Shown: piece by piece, positions 1 to 13,235 of the stretch
How the letters are laid out: each line of letters begins with the position of its first letter
Numbering within the stretch: the first letter of the stretch is position 1
From: Meghimatium bilineatum
Lineage: Eukaryota > Mollusca > Gastropoda > Stylommatophora > Philomycidae
Assembly: GCA_034231615.1 (NCBI GenBank)
Contig: CM067314.1
Location: 10,453,740 to 10,517,739, forward strand
DNA: 64,000 nucleotides
Direction: 5' to 3'
The notes under the pieces: model-generated
Seen by the model: the letters and a program-made list of their open reading frames with translations, nothing else
The model's database searches: none
What the model was told of the DNA's origin: nothing
Position numbers and translations under genes: made by a program

Positions 1-197
1 CACAGATAAGACATTTAAGCGTTTCTGCAATGAAGCCAGTCGAGGAAAAATATATCATTCCATTTCAAACGCATAAATCATTTTCAAGAGGTATTATATC
101 CAAACATAGTGGGCACTTATTGCAATAGTAGACACTCCTGTGCCTAATAAACTCACATAATCTATATCTGAAGCGGTAAATTTTCTTTTCTTGCTAC

Positions 198-450
198 ACA
201 TTCTTCTTCTTCTTCTTGATTCTTGATTAGAAACTGGCCTCACAGCACGTGGGGCATTCCCCTACGTGATCCGCCCTCTGTTCCAGCAGCCATCCGACTC
301 GATGGTGTTTCGAGTCTAATGACGCGAAAAACAGACGTCGCCATCAGGGCATAACTCTGGCCCTTGAGACACGTTTCTTTGTTGTTTCACCCACAAACGC
401 TGTGCCCGTAACTAGTTCAAGCACAACGTCGGCCTGTCGGAACAACATGG
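198..450 (-). mobile_element. SINE-like repeat with AAG tail (minus)
   Basis: TTCTTCTTCTTCTTG at the left end reads as an (AAG)n tail on the minus strand. The body has two hairpins, one around CACGTGGGG/CCCCTACGTG near 250 and one around GACTCGATGG/TTTCGAGTC near 298. No coding potential. No second copy was found in the window, so the class is unsure. Confidence 0.4.
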
Positions 451-1580
451 TAACTCTTATCGAAGGTTACTACTACGGGATTGTATAGATGACGTGCCAT
501 GAATCTTCTATAAGAAGATAACCTCAATATAAAGGCATGTCATCTACTAAGGGGTTCTGTTGCATGTTTGGTTTGTCTAGTTAGCCATTCGTGAGACTCA
601 AAGACGCAACAGCATGCGCAAGTAATAATTATTGCTACAGAATAATTAGTATGTTGATAAAGATTAAAGTATTTGTTTCATGTATAAAATCTTGATATGA
701 TACAAAAATGTAAAACATATATTTATTGGGTGTAACCACATATAACATCATATGAAAAAATGGCATTAGATGGTTATTCAGATAATTACATATATTTGAG
801 GGAAAAGCTAGTGACAAGTGCTCTTTCTCTCTTTAAAAATTCTCTTTCTACTAAATAAAAAATCCAGACAGTAGAAGGGGTTCGAATTAGTTCATTCAGC
901 TGGTAGGTATTCGACTCTCAAGTCTCATATTTTTCATATTCGACTACTCGTATCTCTCTAAATAAAGATTCGATTTTAGTGAACATTGTGTAGGCCTATA
1001 TTATCATTACTATGCAGTTGGGCATGTCGATCGACACTCAGACAATAACAACACACCGCATTGATACAGGTATGTAAAATTCTCGAGGACCACATACATT
1101 TCACCGTAGTATGTACCATCAGACTTCAATAATACACGAATCATAATGCATGCGTCTAAACATAAATAACATAAAAGAACGCATGTCTGACATTATTAAC
1201 TCCATCACCAGAGACAACAGAAAATAATATCATTACTTTAGCTTGTTACTTTCATGTAGGTTTCCCTATACTTTCTTTATATACGATTTTCAAATAAATA
1301 AAGATTGGAGCTGTATTGGCTTGCCGGAATGTTGAATATGTCTATGTAGAGGTTGTATCTTATTCCCAGAGAAAAAGAGCAGAAAACAGCCACAAGGTAG
1401 ATACATATTGACCAAATAAATATATTTAAAATAATTTCTTGTATGTAACTCCTAATGTGCTACAAGTCTATTGTATAGGCGCTGGGAAGTTATTTAGTTC
1501 GACTGCAAACCTACTGAATATCTAAGAGAAGAGTTAAATATGTGTAAAAGGAAAATATGAATATAACATGTTGTAAAATG
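451..1580. other. Intronic, nothing recognised
   Basis: AT-rich sequence left of the first visible exon. It should be intron of the vWA gene. No vWA middle exon, RNA gene or clear repeat was seen. Confidence 0.4.
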
Positions 1581-1584
1581 TATA

Positions 1585-1684
1585 ACAAACAGAAGACTGG
1601 AGAAATATGATCGTCTACGCTGGAAGGCATGGTACAAATGAATGAATGAATGAATGAATGAATGAATGAATGAATGAATGAATA
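1585..1684 (+). mobile_element. LINE 3' end with (GAAT)n tail
   Basis: The end of a LINE ORF2 reading ...IVYAGRHGT (compare AYAIRHGT in other copies here) runs directly into about 11 GAAT units. This is the usual short-repeat tail of a non-LTR element; the rest is 5' truncated. Confidence 0.65.
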
Positions 1685-1771
1685 GAAAAACTGTATTCTG
1701 TAATGCTTGAAGATGAATTTTTTCCACCTTCGTATGAAAAACTGAATGTTCATTTTGCTTCATTTTATCAG

Positions 1772-1951
1772 CTATAGAGGCGTCCGAAGTCTTAAGATAC
1801 TATAAAATCGACACAAAGTGCGTAGCTGTTGGTTCTGTGGATTACACGACCATTACCGCTCTGGCAGGAGGAGTTCAAAACGTGTACAACATTAAAAGCT
1901 ATGCCGACCTAGAAAGCCTCACAGGAACGTTAGTCAAAGTTGTTTGTGAAT
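1772..1951 (+). CDS. vWA domain, C-terminal third (internal exon)
   Basis: Internal 180-nt exon, phase 1 at both ends, bounded by a TTTTATCAG acceptor and a GTAAGA donor. Split first codon, then 59 codons, then one base. The translation contains VGSVDYTTITALAGG and ends in LVKVVCE, the pattern of the last beta strand and C-terminal helix of a vWA domain. The other two copies of this exon class (20391-20570 and 42690-42869) are also exactly 180 nt in the same phases, which fixes the borders. The rest of this domain must lie left of the window. Spliced to the next exon it gives a Cys-containing inter-domain joint. vWA domains bind ligands or metal in the extracellular space; the ligand here is unknown. 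The (GAAT)n-tailed LINE fragment ends about 90 bp upstream. Confidence 0.85.
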
Positions 1952-2427
1952 GTAAGATTGACATTTCTTTATTTGTTTATATAAATACTAGAAGTTTTTA
2001 TACTTACGAATACTTTATATATATTTTCTATGTACCTTCAGATAAATCTGGTAAATGTAAAGATTAAGTCTTCACTGTGCTATAAATAGCACACTGTTTA
2101 CATTTTGAACTAGCTGACGTCATAGATTTCCCAGGAACATCAATAATCCGTATTTGAATAAATCTAAACACTCACCTTATTCAGTATTTGCAGCAGGATA
2201 CACTTTTTTTTAATTCCTGAAACAAATTCTATGAACATTCCCGCTATTGTATATACTAATAATTTACCCTAATACTAAAAGCTAATTCTAATCCTTAACC
2301 CCTAACCCTAAACACTAATTCTAATGCAATCTTTTTCAATTAATAATATATCATTCGACCTCGCACGCTTTCTTCTCCATATATGAATTTATAACAAAAG
2401 TAAGGCCACAACTACCAACACCCGCCA

Positions 2428-2769
2428 TAGCTGTTATAGAACAATGCTGAGAATACTATCAGAAAACTGATGTGGAAGTGTTGAAAAGGTCAAATGCGAA
2501 ACGGACCTTAATCAATATTATAAGAAAAAGACCATTTTGATTTTTTGGTCACTTCATGAGAGAGGCAGGTTTGGAGAACATAGTCACAACAGGAAAAATT
2601 GAAAGCAACGGAGACAGAGGGCGACAACGTGAGAAAATATTAGATTATACAACATCCTGGCACGGCAAGGAAACAATAACGACTTTGATACATAATACTG
2701 TGGACAGAGAGCTATGGGTGGCCATGACCGCGTACGCCAGTCGGCATGGCACCTGATGATGATGATGAA
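2428..2769 (+). mobile_element. LINE family 1, 5'-truncated copy
   Basis: C-terminal part of a reverse transcriptase ORF with stops, containing FGHFMREAGLENIVTTGKIE and ending ASRHGT, stop, then a (GATGAT)n tail. Same 3' end as copies at 44190, 62203 and 63105, all on the + strand. It lies in the first intron of the vWA gene. Confidence 0.88.
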
Positions 2770-3330
2770 TTATTTAGATTGTTAACTAGTTGGTTAGTTG
2801 GTTTGTTTGAATGTTCAATTGTTTGATTGTTAGGTTGTTGGTTATTTTCTTGGTTGGTTGGTGTCTTAATTAGTTATATTGATAGATTATTGGTTTGATG
2901 GTTGGTGTGTTAATATCGATTTTTAGTGCATTAATCATGTGATCTATATCATATCACACAAGCTTCGTCTGATTATGCTCAGCTGAGTGCATGATACAAT
3001 GGAAAAGACAATTGACAGTTCTGTTTCTATTGGCTGACGATGAATTGGTGAAACTATGTACAACGTTAATATCAAGAACACTTTTAGAAGGCTTGTTTGG
3101 TGGAATAAACGACGTTTTTCAGTATTGACACGGATATATCGAATTCATGATTATTGTGGAAAATTAGGGTGCTGAGATACACGTGTGTATCCGGAACACA
3201 AAATGGGGGTCAGTATAGCGACACTGATATATGCTGTGAATATCGTCTGTAAAGACACCTAAGAATATGTTAGGAAGGAGCTGAATAACTCGACTCGTAC
3301 ATAACAGTTACAACTTGTCATTCGGTGGAA
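2770..3330. repeat. Decayed GGTTG/TTGGTT-rich stretch and plain intron
   Basis: From 2775 to about 2920 there are degenerate GTTGGTTGGTTTG-type repeats. The remainder shows nothing recognisable. Confidence 0.4.
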
Positions 3331-3337
3331 ACAGATA

Positions 3338-3508
3338 CCACAACTAAACTGTAAACCATAACAGCTAAACTGTAAGCCATCACAACTAAACTGTAAACCA
3401 TCACAGCTAAACTGTAAGCCATCATAGCTAAACTGTAAGCCATCATAGCTAAACTGTAAGCCATCACAGCTAAACTGTAAGCCATCACAGCTAAACTGTA
3501 AGCCATCA
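3338..3508. repeat. 21-bp minisatellite, about 8 copies
   Basis: Unit of the type CAGCTAAACTGTAAGCCATCA, 21 bp, with a few variants (ACAACTAAAC, CATAGCTAAAC). Because 21 is a multiple of 3, open frames cross it on the minus strand; these are not genes. Confidence 0.95.
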
Positions 3509-3654
3509 CTCATCGTATTTGATTCACAAGACTATATTATGCTAACAGATCGAATTATGAGGACGAACGTAGAACAAATAAAAATGAGATCAGTGCACGA
3601 GAAAGGTATACAAACTAGAACACAAGTAAGATGATAATTGTAAGCATTTCTTTC

Positions 3655-3862
3655 ATGATTGGTTTCGGAGTGTAGTTGGCTATCCCATCCAATAATAGGG
3701 TCTAGTTTCACAGAAGTCATACTGAAATTCGATAGTTGAAAGGCGCAGATATTGAAGTCAAGATTTACAACAATGGCACAATGCATTCTGTTCTTCGGAC
3801 TACATGCTGCTAATCTGCAGGAGTTTGAGAACGAATGTAGACGAATACGAAGAATTAGTTGT
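3655..3862 (+). mobile_element. SINE-like family A copy (diverged)
   Basis: Shares GTTGGCTATCCCAT, AAAGGCGCAGATAT and CGGACTACATGCTGCTAATC in the same order as copies at 37135, 31460 and 41810. 5' end eroded. Confidence 0.7.
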
Positions 3863-3883
3863 TGGGATGCTTGTTGGGATAAG

Positions 3884-4133
3884 ACACAGTAGTCTCCTAC
3901 TGAGGTGCCCAGAATGTGGTACGAGACACAGTAGCCTCCTACTGAGGTGCCCAGAATGTGGTACGAGACACAGTAGCCTCCTACTGAGATTCCCAGAATA
4001 TGGTACGAGACACAGTAGCCTCCTACTGAGATTCCCAGAATATGGTACGAGACACAGTACCCTCCTACTGAGGTACCCAGCATATGGTACGAGATACAGT
4101 AGCCTCCTACTGAGGTACCCAGAATATGCTGAC
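3884..4133. repeat. 42-bp minisatellite, about 6 copies
   Basis: Each unit starts GAGACACAGTAGCCTCC and ends with CCAGAATRTGGTAC. Six near-identical 42-bp units; frames open on both strands are repeat artefacts. Confidence 0.95.
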
Positions 4134-4375
4134 AATCGTCAAGGAACTCAAATCAGTACACATACATATTTCACGACATTGATCTTTCAGAGACGCTTTT
4201 TTTTAATAATGACATCTTGCGTTTTTACAATCAGTTATCAGGCAAGACACTCCCGTGTAACCATTTATCCTAATGTTTCCTACTTGAAGTATCATGAGTA
4301 ATCAGTAAGTCAGCGGGTGAATAAGTAATACAAGACACAAAGAAATTAAGATAAAACACGCAAAGAAAATGATTT

Positions 4376-4600
4376 GATGGACTCGCTTATTGGAACTGGC
4401 ATATTATCTATGTCGTGACGAAACATAATATAATCTAGGGATATTTACAGTAGTAGTTTCCCCGGGCTTTCTACAGGTTTATTAATGGTATTCTCCACTA
4501 GCCATGGACTAAATAGCCTGAACTACAGGACAGCAATAGTTTGATTTTAGAGTGGTCTTCTCTTAAAGGAATTGTCCTCTTGCAACTAACGAACTTCTTC
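4376..4600 (-). repeat. Dispersed repeat shared with 14330-14515
   Basis: Reverse complement of the block at 14330-14515: shares CATAATATAATCTAGG-type text, CAGTAGTAGTTTCCCC and the GGACTAAATAGC area. Unclassified element. Confidence 0.65.
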
Positions 4601-4604
4601 TATC

Positions 4605-5100
4605 CAGAAAAAAAATGAGAACGATTTTGTGCAATGAATGACTATCGAGTGCTCAGATGTTATATCGAACCAATTCTTTTTTATGGATATGAAGCATGGA
4701 CTGCAAACAAAAAATTTCAAAGCGAATTAGAGGCTACAGAAATGTGGATTCTGAGAAGAATGATGGCAATACCATGGACAGCTTAGAAACCTAATGCAGA
4801 GGTTGTCTTTGATGCTGGTGTAAAAAAAAAAGAGAAATCAAACTTTAGGGGCAGACAGTGAAGGTTTCTAGGGCATATGCTGAAAAGACCACAGCTTGAA
4901 AACTTAATTACCACTGGAAAGATAAAAAAGAGAAGAAATGGGGGACGACAAAAAGAAAAGTTGCTAGATGGACTAGTATTTTGGCAAGGTAGAAGATCGC
5001 CAAGCGTGCTTATTGACAACACAAGAAACATAAAGTCGGGGAGAAACATAATCGCCTACGCCATTCGTTATGGCACCTAATTAATTTATTGCTTAATTGA
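4605..5100 (+). mobile_element. LINE family 2, degraded copy
   Basis: Read across frameshifts and stops it has RCYIEPILFYGYEAWT, WILRRMMAIPWTA, DAGV, HMLKRPQLENLITTGKIK and ends YAIRYGT. The same family lies in reverse at 11945-12450. Ends in a TTAATT/ATTG-type tail. Inactive. Confidence 0.85.
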
Positions 5101-5291
5101 AAATGATGTATTTCACTGTTGACATAGTGTCAGCACATCCCTAAGTCTCTTCTTATGACATGTCTGGAAAGAAGACATCAGCACTAACAGAACAATTAGT
5201 TTACTGCATCTCTCGTCATTGAGACGATTATTGACTCGTTATTTTATTGTATTTGATGACATGTAAAGATATTTATTGTCTTAATCCACAG

Positions 5292-5518
5292 CACAAATAT
5301 GCAAAAATGAAACCAAAGTGGATTTAATCATCTGTCTAGACGGTTCAAACAGCATCAATGACATTGGTTGGGGCAGAGCGACAAACGCCACATGCAACCT
5401 AGTCCGAAAACTAAACGTTGGAAATGGCAACGTGCTGGTTACACTAATCCACTTCAGCACTGATGTCAATCTTGTATTTAATTTTGCTGCCCGTAAAACA
5501 GCAGATCAGATTTGTCAG
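5292..5518 (+). CDS. vWA domain, N-terminal third with MIDAS DGSNS
   Basis: 227-nt exon, phase 1 in and phase 0 out; acceptor ATCCACAG, donor GTAATT. The reading starts with the split Ser codon completed by the last base of the exon at 1772, then QICKNETKVDLIICLDGSNS. DGSNS is the DxSxS metal-ion-dependent adhesion site at the start of a vWA fold; the IGWGR that follows and the later VTLIHFSTDV segment match helix 1 and the second core strand. There is no start codon because the exon is internal. It is paired with 17014-17185 and 20391-20570 to complete one domain of about 190 residues. The intron after it is about 11.5 kb because it holds the 18-bp and 41/44-bp arrays. Confidence 0.9.
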
Positions 5519-5842
5519 GTAATTTACATTGTTCGTTACAGCGTCGTAGATACTTCTTATTAAGCAGGGTGTGGGTAGGTCGACAAACCTGTCATTTACG
5601 GTAAATTCGTATTTCCTAAAGGTGGGAGTGGGAGTTTCAACACGCTTCTCCACCCCCCCCCCCTATCCTTAACTACGGTATTGATTTGTAGTGTTTGTAC
5701 CAAATACGCTGTTTTTTTCTTCATTCAGTGTATGATAACCTACCACTAACGGTCATACTACCAGAGAATAAATGTTGGCAAAACGGTCTACCATACCAAC
5801 AGCTAAATCTACAGAAAACAACATGCCCGCATGCATCTAATC

Positions 5843-6075
5843 ATATCTAAACTAATCTAAACTAAACTAATCTAAACTAATCTAATCGAAACTAATCTAA
5901 TCTAAACTAATATAATCTAAACAAATCTAATCGAAACTAATCTAAACTAATCTAATCTAAACTAACCTAATCTAAACTAATCTAATCTAAATTAATCGAA
6001 TCTAAACTAATCTAATCTAAACTTTTTAAACTAGTCTAATCTAATATAATCAAAACTAATATAATCTAATCTAAG
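5843..6075. repeat. Degenerate 10-bp repeat (AATCTAAACT)
   Basis: About 23 diverged units of TAATCTAAAC / CTAATC. It runs directly into the TATC microsatellite. Confidence 0.9.
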
Positions 6076-6084
6076 TTGTTTCTT

Positions 6085-6595
<511 letters not shown>

Positions 6596-6599
6596 CGTT

Positions 6600-7224
6600 C
6601 CTTCAGCACCGAGTATGCTTCTAGGGCAGAAAGCAAAGTTTGAGCGATGTGATGCTACTGTGTGTAATTTATGTATGTTGTTGATACTCAGTCATACCTT
6701 CTTTGATGATTGTTCTGCGAAGAGTCTCTTTATCTTTTTTACTCATGTTTATTTATTTTGCCATGTGGTACCAAATTAATGCCTGTAGTTACATCCTGTT
6801 TTTATTAATTCTATTTACATGTCCGATATACGTAACTCGTGTTCGTCTTACTGTTATAGAAACATATTGCTGTTTGGTGTCTTCTCGTATTTATTTGGCT
6901 TGACTTGAATTCCTCCCAAACAATTTTTAAGTTCTCTAAGAGATTTATTTTCACGTGAATTTATTTTTTATTCTCAGTCTCTGTTATTGTCCAACTTACG
7001 CGAGTATATGCTTTTAAGGACATTGCTACAGTCGTAGTTTCCTATATTTATTTATTGTCTTTAAATTCCAGATGTGTGTTATGTGGTTAAATGCACTTAA
7101 TTCCAACGCAATTCTGGTAGCAATATCTTTTTTTTTTATATAGCCCAACTTGTGTCATTTTTCTGCCTAATTAGGAACAGTTTCCAAAATTATGACAGTA
7201 CATCGCTTGTCTGCGACAAGGGTT
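6600..7224. other. Intronic, nothing recognised
   Basis: T-rich intron sequence with no gene, transposon motif or tandem repeat that I can support. Confidence 0.4.
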
Positions 7225-10200
7225 CCAAATGATCAACCTCCACATTGCATCATCCCCTAGTATATTGCACGCCTCTAGTAGATAACATGCCTCGAGTGGT
7301 TAACATGTCCCTAGTAGAAAACATGCCACTAGTAGATAACATTACACTAGTAGAATAACATGCCCCTAGTAGAAAACATGTCACTAGTAGATAACAATAC
7401 CCTAGTAGATAACATTACACTAATAGATAACAATACCCTAGTAGATAACAATACCCTAGTAGATAACATTACACTAGTAGAATAACATGCCCCTAGTAGA
7501 AAACATGTCACTAGTAGATAACAATACCCTAGTAGAAAACATGTCACTAGTAGATAACATTACCCTAGTAGAAAACATGTCACTAGTAGATAACATTACA
7601 CTAGTAGAAAATATGTCACTAGTAGATAACATTACACTAGTAGAAAATATGTCACTAGTAGATAACATTACACTAGTAGAAAATATGTCACTAGTAGATA
7701 ACATTACACTAGTAGAAAATATGTCACTAGTAGATAACATTACACTAGTAGAAAATATGTCACTAGTAGATAACATTACACTAGTAGAATAACATGCCCC
7801 TAGTAGAGAACATGTCACTAGTAGATAACAATACCCTAGTAGATAACAATACCCTAGTAGATAACAATACCCTAGTAGATAACATTACACTAGTAGAATA
7901 ACATGCCCCTAGTAGAAAACATGTCACTAGTAGATAACAATACCCTAGTAGAAAACATGTCACTAGTAGATAACATTACCCTAGTAGAAAACATGTCACT
8001 AGTAGATAACATTACACTAGTAGAAAATATGTCACTAGTAGATAACATTACACTAGTAGAAAACATGTCACTAGTAGATAACATTACACTAGTAGAAAAT
8101 ATGTCACTAGTAGATAACATTACACTAGTAGAAAATATGTCACTAGTAGATAACATTACACTAGTAGAAAACATGTCACTAGTAGATAACATCACCCTAG
8201 TAGAAAACATGTCACTAGTAGATAACATTACCCTAGTAGAAAACATGTCACTAGTAGATAACATTACACTAGTAGAAAATATGTCACTAGTAGATAACAT
8301 TACACTAGTAGAAAATATGTCACTAGTAGATAACATTACACTAGTAGAAAACATGTCACTAGTAGATAACATTACCCTAGTAGAAAACATGTCACTAGTA
8401 GATAACATTACACTAGTAGAAAATATGTCACTAGTAGATAACATTACACTAGTAGAAATTATGTCACTAGTAGATAACATTACACTAGTAGAAAATATGT
8501 CACTAGTAGATAACATTACACTAGTAGAATAACATGCCCCTAGTAGACAACATACCACTAGTAGATAACATTACCCTAGTAGAATAACATTCCCCTAGTA
8601 GATAACATGCCCCTAGTGGTTAACATGCCCCTAGTACATAACTTGCCCCTAGTAGATAACAGGCCCCTAGTAGATATCATGTCCCTAGTAGATTATATGC
8701 CCCTAGTAGATAACAGGCCCCTAGTGGATATCATGTCCCTAGTACCTATTAGAAAACATTCCCCTAGTGGATAACATGCCTCTAGTAGATAGCATGCCCA
8801 TATTACCTAGTAGATGACATGCCCCTAGTAGATAACATGCCCCTAGTATATAAAATGCAAAAAATAGATACCATGCCAATAGTAGATAACATGCCCCTAT
8901 TACCTAGTAGATACCATGCCACGAGTAGATAACATGCCCATAGTGGATAAAATACACCTAGTAGATAACATGCCCTCCGTAGATAACATCTACCTAATGG
9001 GTACAATTCCCTAGTAGATAACATATCTCTAGTAGATAACATGCCCCTATTTTATAATATGCCTCCAGTAGATAGCATGCCCCTATTGGATAATATGCCT
9101 CTAGTAGATAGCATGCCCCTATTAACTAGTAGCTAACATGCCCCTAGTACATAACATGCCCCTAGTAGATAACTTGCCCCTAGTGGATACAATGCAACTA
9201 GTGGATAACATGCCCACAGTAAATAACATGAACCTATTGGGTAAAATGCCCCTAGTTGATAATATATCCCTACTACCTATTAGATAAAATTCCCCTAGTA
9301 GATAACATGTCACTAGTAGATAACATGCCACTAGTATATAAAATGCAACTAATAGATAACATGCCCGTAGTAGATAACATGTCTCTAGTAGATAGCATGT
9401 CTCTTGAACCTAGTAGATAACATTCCCCCAGTAGATAACATTTCCCCAGTAGATAACATGTCCCCAGTAGATAACATGTCCCAATTGCCTAGTAGATAAC
9501 ATGCCGTAGAAGATAAAATGCAACTAGTAGACACCATGCCCGCAGTAAATAACATGAACCTATTTCGAAATATTCACCTTGTGGATAACATGTCTCTAGT
9601 TCCTAGTAGATAACATTCCCCTAGTAGATAACATACCCCTAATAGATAACAGGCCCCTAATAGATAAATGCCCCTAGTATATATCATGCCCTAGTAGATA
9701 ACAGGCTCCTAGTAGATATCATGTCCCTAGTAAATAACAGACCCCTAGTGGACATCATGTCCCTAGTACCTAGTAGAAAACATTCCCATAGTAGATAACA
9801 TGCCCCTAGTGGATACAATGCAACTAGTAGATACCATTCCCGCAGAAGATAGCATATCCCTATTACCTAGTAGATAACATGCCCCTAGTAGATAACATGT
9901 CCATAGTGGATAAAATACACCTTGTAGATAACATAACCGCAGTAGATAACATGCCCATAGTGGATAAAATACACCTTGTAGATAACATGAACTTATTGGA
10001 TAAAATGCTCCTAGTAGATAACATTCCCCAAATAGGTAAGATGCCCCTAGTAGATAAAATGCCCCTAGTGGATAAAATACAACTAATGGATAGCATGCCT
10101 GCAGTAAATAACATGAACCTATTCGATAAAATGCCCCTAGAGGATAACATGTCCCTATTACCTTGTAGATAAAATTCCCTAGTAGATAACATGCCTCTAG

Positions 10201-11735
10201 TATATAAAATGCACATAATAGATAACATGCCCATAGTAGATAACATGCCCCTAGTAGATAACATGCCCCTAGTATAAAATGCAACTAATAGATAACATGT
10301 CCATAGTAGATAACATGCCCCTAGTATATAAAATGCAACTAATAGATAACACGCCCATAGTAGATAACATTCCTCCTGTAGATAACATGCCCCTAGTAGA
10401 TAAAATGCAACTAATAGATAACACGCCCATAGTAGATAACATTCCTCCTGTAGACAACATGCCCGCAGTAAATAAAATGATCCTTTTGGGTAAAATTCCC
10501 CTAGTTATGTCCCTATTACCTAGTAGATAAAATAATCCTAGTAGATAACATGTCTCTAGTAGATAACATGTCTCTAGTAGCTAGTAGATAACATTCCCCT
10601 AGTAGATAACATTCTCCTAGTAGATAACATGATCCTAGTAGATAACATTCTCCTAGTAGATAACATGATCCTAGTAGATAACATGATCCTAGTAGATAAC
10701 ATTCTCCTAGTAGATAACATGATCCTAGTAGATAACATGATCCTAGTAGATAACATTCTCCTAGTAGATAACATGATCCTAGTAGATAACATGATCCTAG
10801 TAGATAACATTCTCCTAGTAGATAACATGATCCTAGTAGATAAGATGCAACTAGTAGATAACATGTCTCTAGTAGATAACATGTCTCTAGTACCTAGTAG
10901 ATAACATTCCTCTAATAGATAACCTGCTCCTAGTAGATAACATGATCCTAGTGGATAACATCATCCTAGTGGATATAATGCAAATAGTAGATAACATGCC
11001 CTAGTAGATAGAATGCCCCTATTACCTAGTAGATAACATGCTCCTAATAGATAACATGCCCCTAGTAGATAACATTCCCCTAGTAGATAACATGTCCTTA
11101 GTAGATACCATGTCCCTAGTAGATAACATGTCCCTAGTACCTAATAGATAAGATGCCCCTAGTTGATAACATGCCTCTAGTAGATAGTATGCCCCTATTG
11201 CCTAGTAGATAACATGCCCCTAGTAGATAACATGATCGTAGTGGATAACATGATCCTAGTGGATATAATGCAACTAGTAGATAACATGCCCGCAGTAGAT
11301 AGAATGCCCCTATTACCTAGTAGATAACATGCCCTTAGTAGATAGCATTCCCCTAGTAGATAACATGCCCCTAGTAGATAACATGTCCCTTGTAAATAGT
11401 AGATAAGATGCCCCTATTGGATAACATGCGTTTAGTAGATAGTATGCCCCTATTGCCTAGTAGATAACATGCCCCTAGTGGAGACAATACAACTAGTAGA
11501 TAACATGCCCGCAGTAGATAGCATGAACCTATTGGGTAAAATGCCCCTAGTGGATACCATGTCCCTATTACCTAGTAGATAACATTCCCCTAGTAGATGA
11601 CATGTCACTAGTAGATAACATACCACTAGTAGATACCATGTCCCTAGTAGATAACATACCACTAGTAGATACCATGTCCCTAGTAGATAACATGCCCTTA
11701 GTAGATAAAATGCAACTAGTAGATAACATGTCCCT
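7225..11735. repeat. 18-bp minisatellite, about 4.5 kb
   Basis: Roughly 250 copies of an 18-bp unit of type ATGCCCCTAGTAGATAAC. The left block (7480-8530) shows a 36-bp higher-order dimer alternating TAGTAGATAAC and TAGTAGAAAAT, and a several-hundred-bp segment is itself duplicated (about 7330-7560 and 7780-7970). Units to the right of 8600 are more diverged, with a homogenised island at 10570-10890. Open frames of up to 222 codons on both strands arise because 18 is a multiple of 3. Confidence 0.98.
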
Positions 11736-11944
11736 ACATCACGATTTTCCTTATCTCAACATCAAGATTTTCTTATCCTCTTTATGTATGCAGTTTTTTT
11801 CTCAAAACATTTCTCCGACTTAGTATCAAAAACAGATTTGCAGCAATTGTTAATTTAATCAATGCGCACGCACTATTGCTCGCAATAGCTGGGGATAGAA
11901 ACAAAAAAAAACAAAAAAAAAACCGTTCCTTAATTGTAGCCATT

Positions 11945-12450
11945 AATCAATCAATCAAGTGCCATGCCGAATGGCGTAGGCGATCATGTTTCTCCACGAC
12001 TCTCTGTCTCTGGTGTTGCAAATAAGCTCGGTTGGTGATCTTCTACCGTGCCACAATACAAGTCCATCTAGTAACTTCTCTCTTTGTCGTCCCCTATCTC
12101 TTCTATTCTTGATCTTTCCAGTGGTTATTATGTGTTCACGCTGTGTTCTTCTCATCACACGTCCTAGAAACCTGGACTGTCTGCCCCTAATGTTTGATAT
12201 AATTGATCTTGTTACGCCAGCATCAATGAGAACCACTGCATTATATTTCTTTCCATTGTATTGTCACTATTCTTCTCAGAAACCACATTTCTGTAGCCTC
12301 TAATTCGCTTTGAATTTTTTTTTTTTACAGACCATGCTTCACATCCATAAAAAAGAATTGGTTCGATATAACACCTGAGCACTCGAAATCGGGTCTGCAT
12401 TGATAGTCTACCATTTCACAAAATGGTTCTCATTTCTTTAAATTATTTCT
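11945..12450 (-). mobile_element. LINE family 2, minus copy with (TTGA)n tail
   Basis: Minus-strand reading with one frameshift: RCYIEPILFYGCEAWS, GRQSRFLGRVMRRTQREH, IITTGKIK, RDRGRQREKLLDGLVLW and a YAIRHGT end followed by TTGATTGATTGAT. Only the C-terminal portion of ORF2 remains. Confidence 0.9.
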
Positions 12451-12476
12451 TCTTCTTTCGTTCGCTTGAAACATGT

Positions 12477-13185
12477 CTATATCTGTAATTCTTTCTCCTG
12501 AATAAAACTCACTGTCTTTTGTAGTTCATACAGTGTCCCATAGAGCTTTGATTCCAGTGTTGTTTCTTCTGGCCAATATGTTTGCCTCAGCGTTTTATGT
12601 TCAGAACACTCTTGAAGTATATGTTTGGCACTCTGTCCACATGTACACATGGCCGTGTTGCCAATCTTGAAATTTGTATACATGTGAATGCGGAGTCGGT
12701 TGTGTCCGGTTTTGAGGCGTAGAATTACAACTTTTTCTGATCTGTTCATAATGTGATAGTCATCTTGTGTTGGTGTTTGTGGCTTTCTTATTGACTTGAT
12801 CATCTGTTTTTTTCTGATGGTATGTGATTATGTGATTGGTATATCTGGTTGGACTTCAGCAGCATCTTCCTTAGCCAGTTGGTCTGCCTTTTCATTTCCT
12901 AGTATTCCACAGTTAGAAGGTATCCACTGCATGGTTACCCTATACTGGTAAGACAATTCATTAAGTAGTTTTTGCATGTTTGTTTTCCAGACTGTAGAGC
13001 TTGAAGCACTGACATATTCTGACATCTGTCAGAAATACCATAGACTGTAGGCCAGAGTTGGAGTTCAGCAGTTTTTTAGTTGCCATACTAATTGCCTGGA
13101 TTTCTGCATCATAATTATTGCAGAATTTTCCTGTCGGTGTTCTGATTGTATATCTAGGCTTGTCTGGATATTCTATATATACACC

Positions 13186-13235
<50 letters not shown>

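Noticed and set aside
2280..2335. Telomere-like TAACCCTAAACACTAA text
   Set aside because: Only a few irregular units in an intron; not a telomere or a clear interstitial telomeric array.
7903..8532. Open frames of about 200 codons on both strands
   Set aside because: Fully explained by an 18/36-bp repeat without stops in that frame; no unique sequence on either side.
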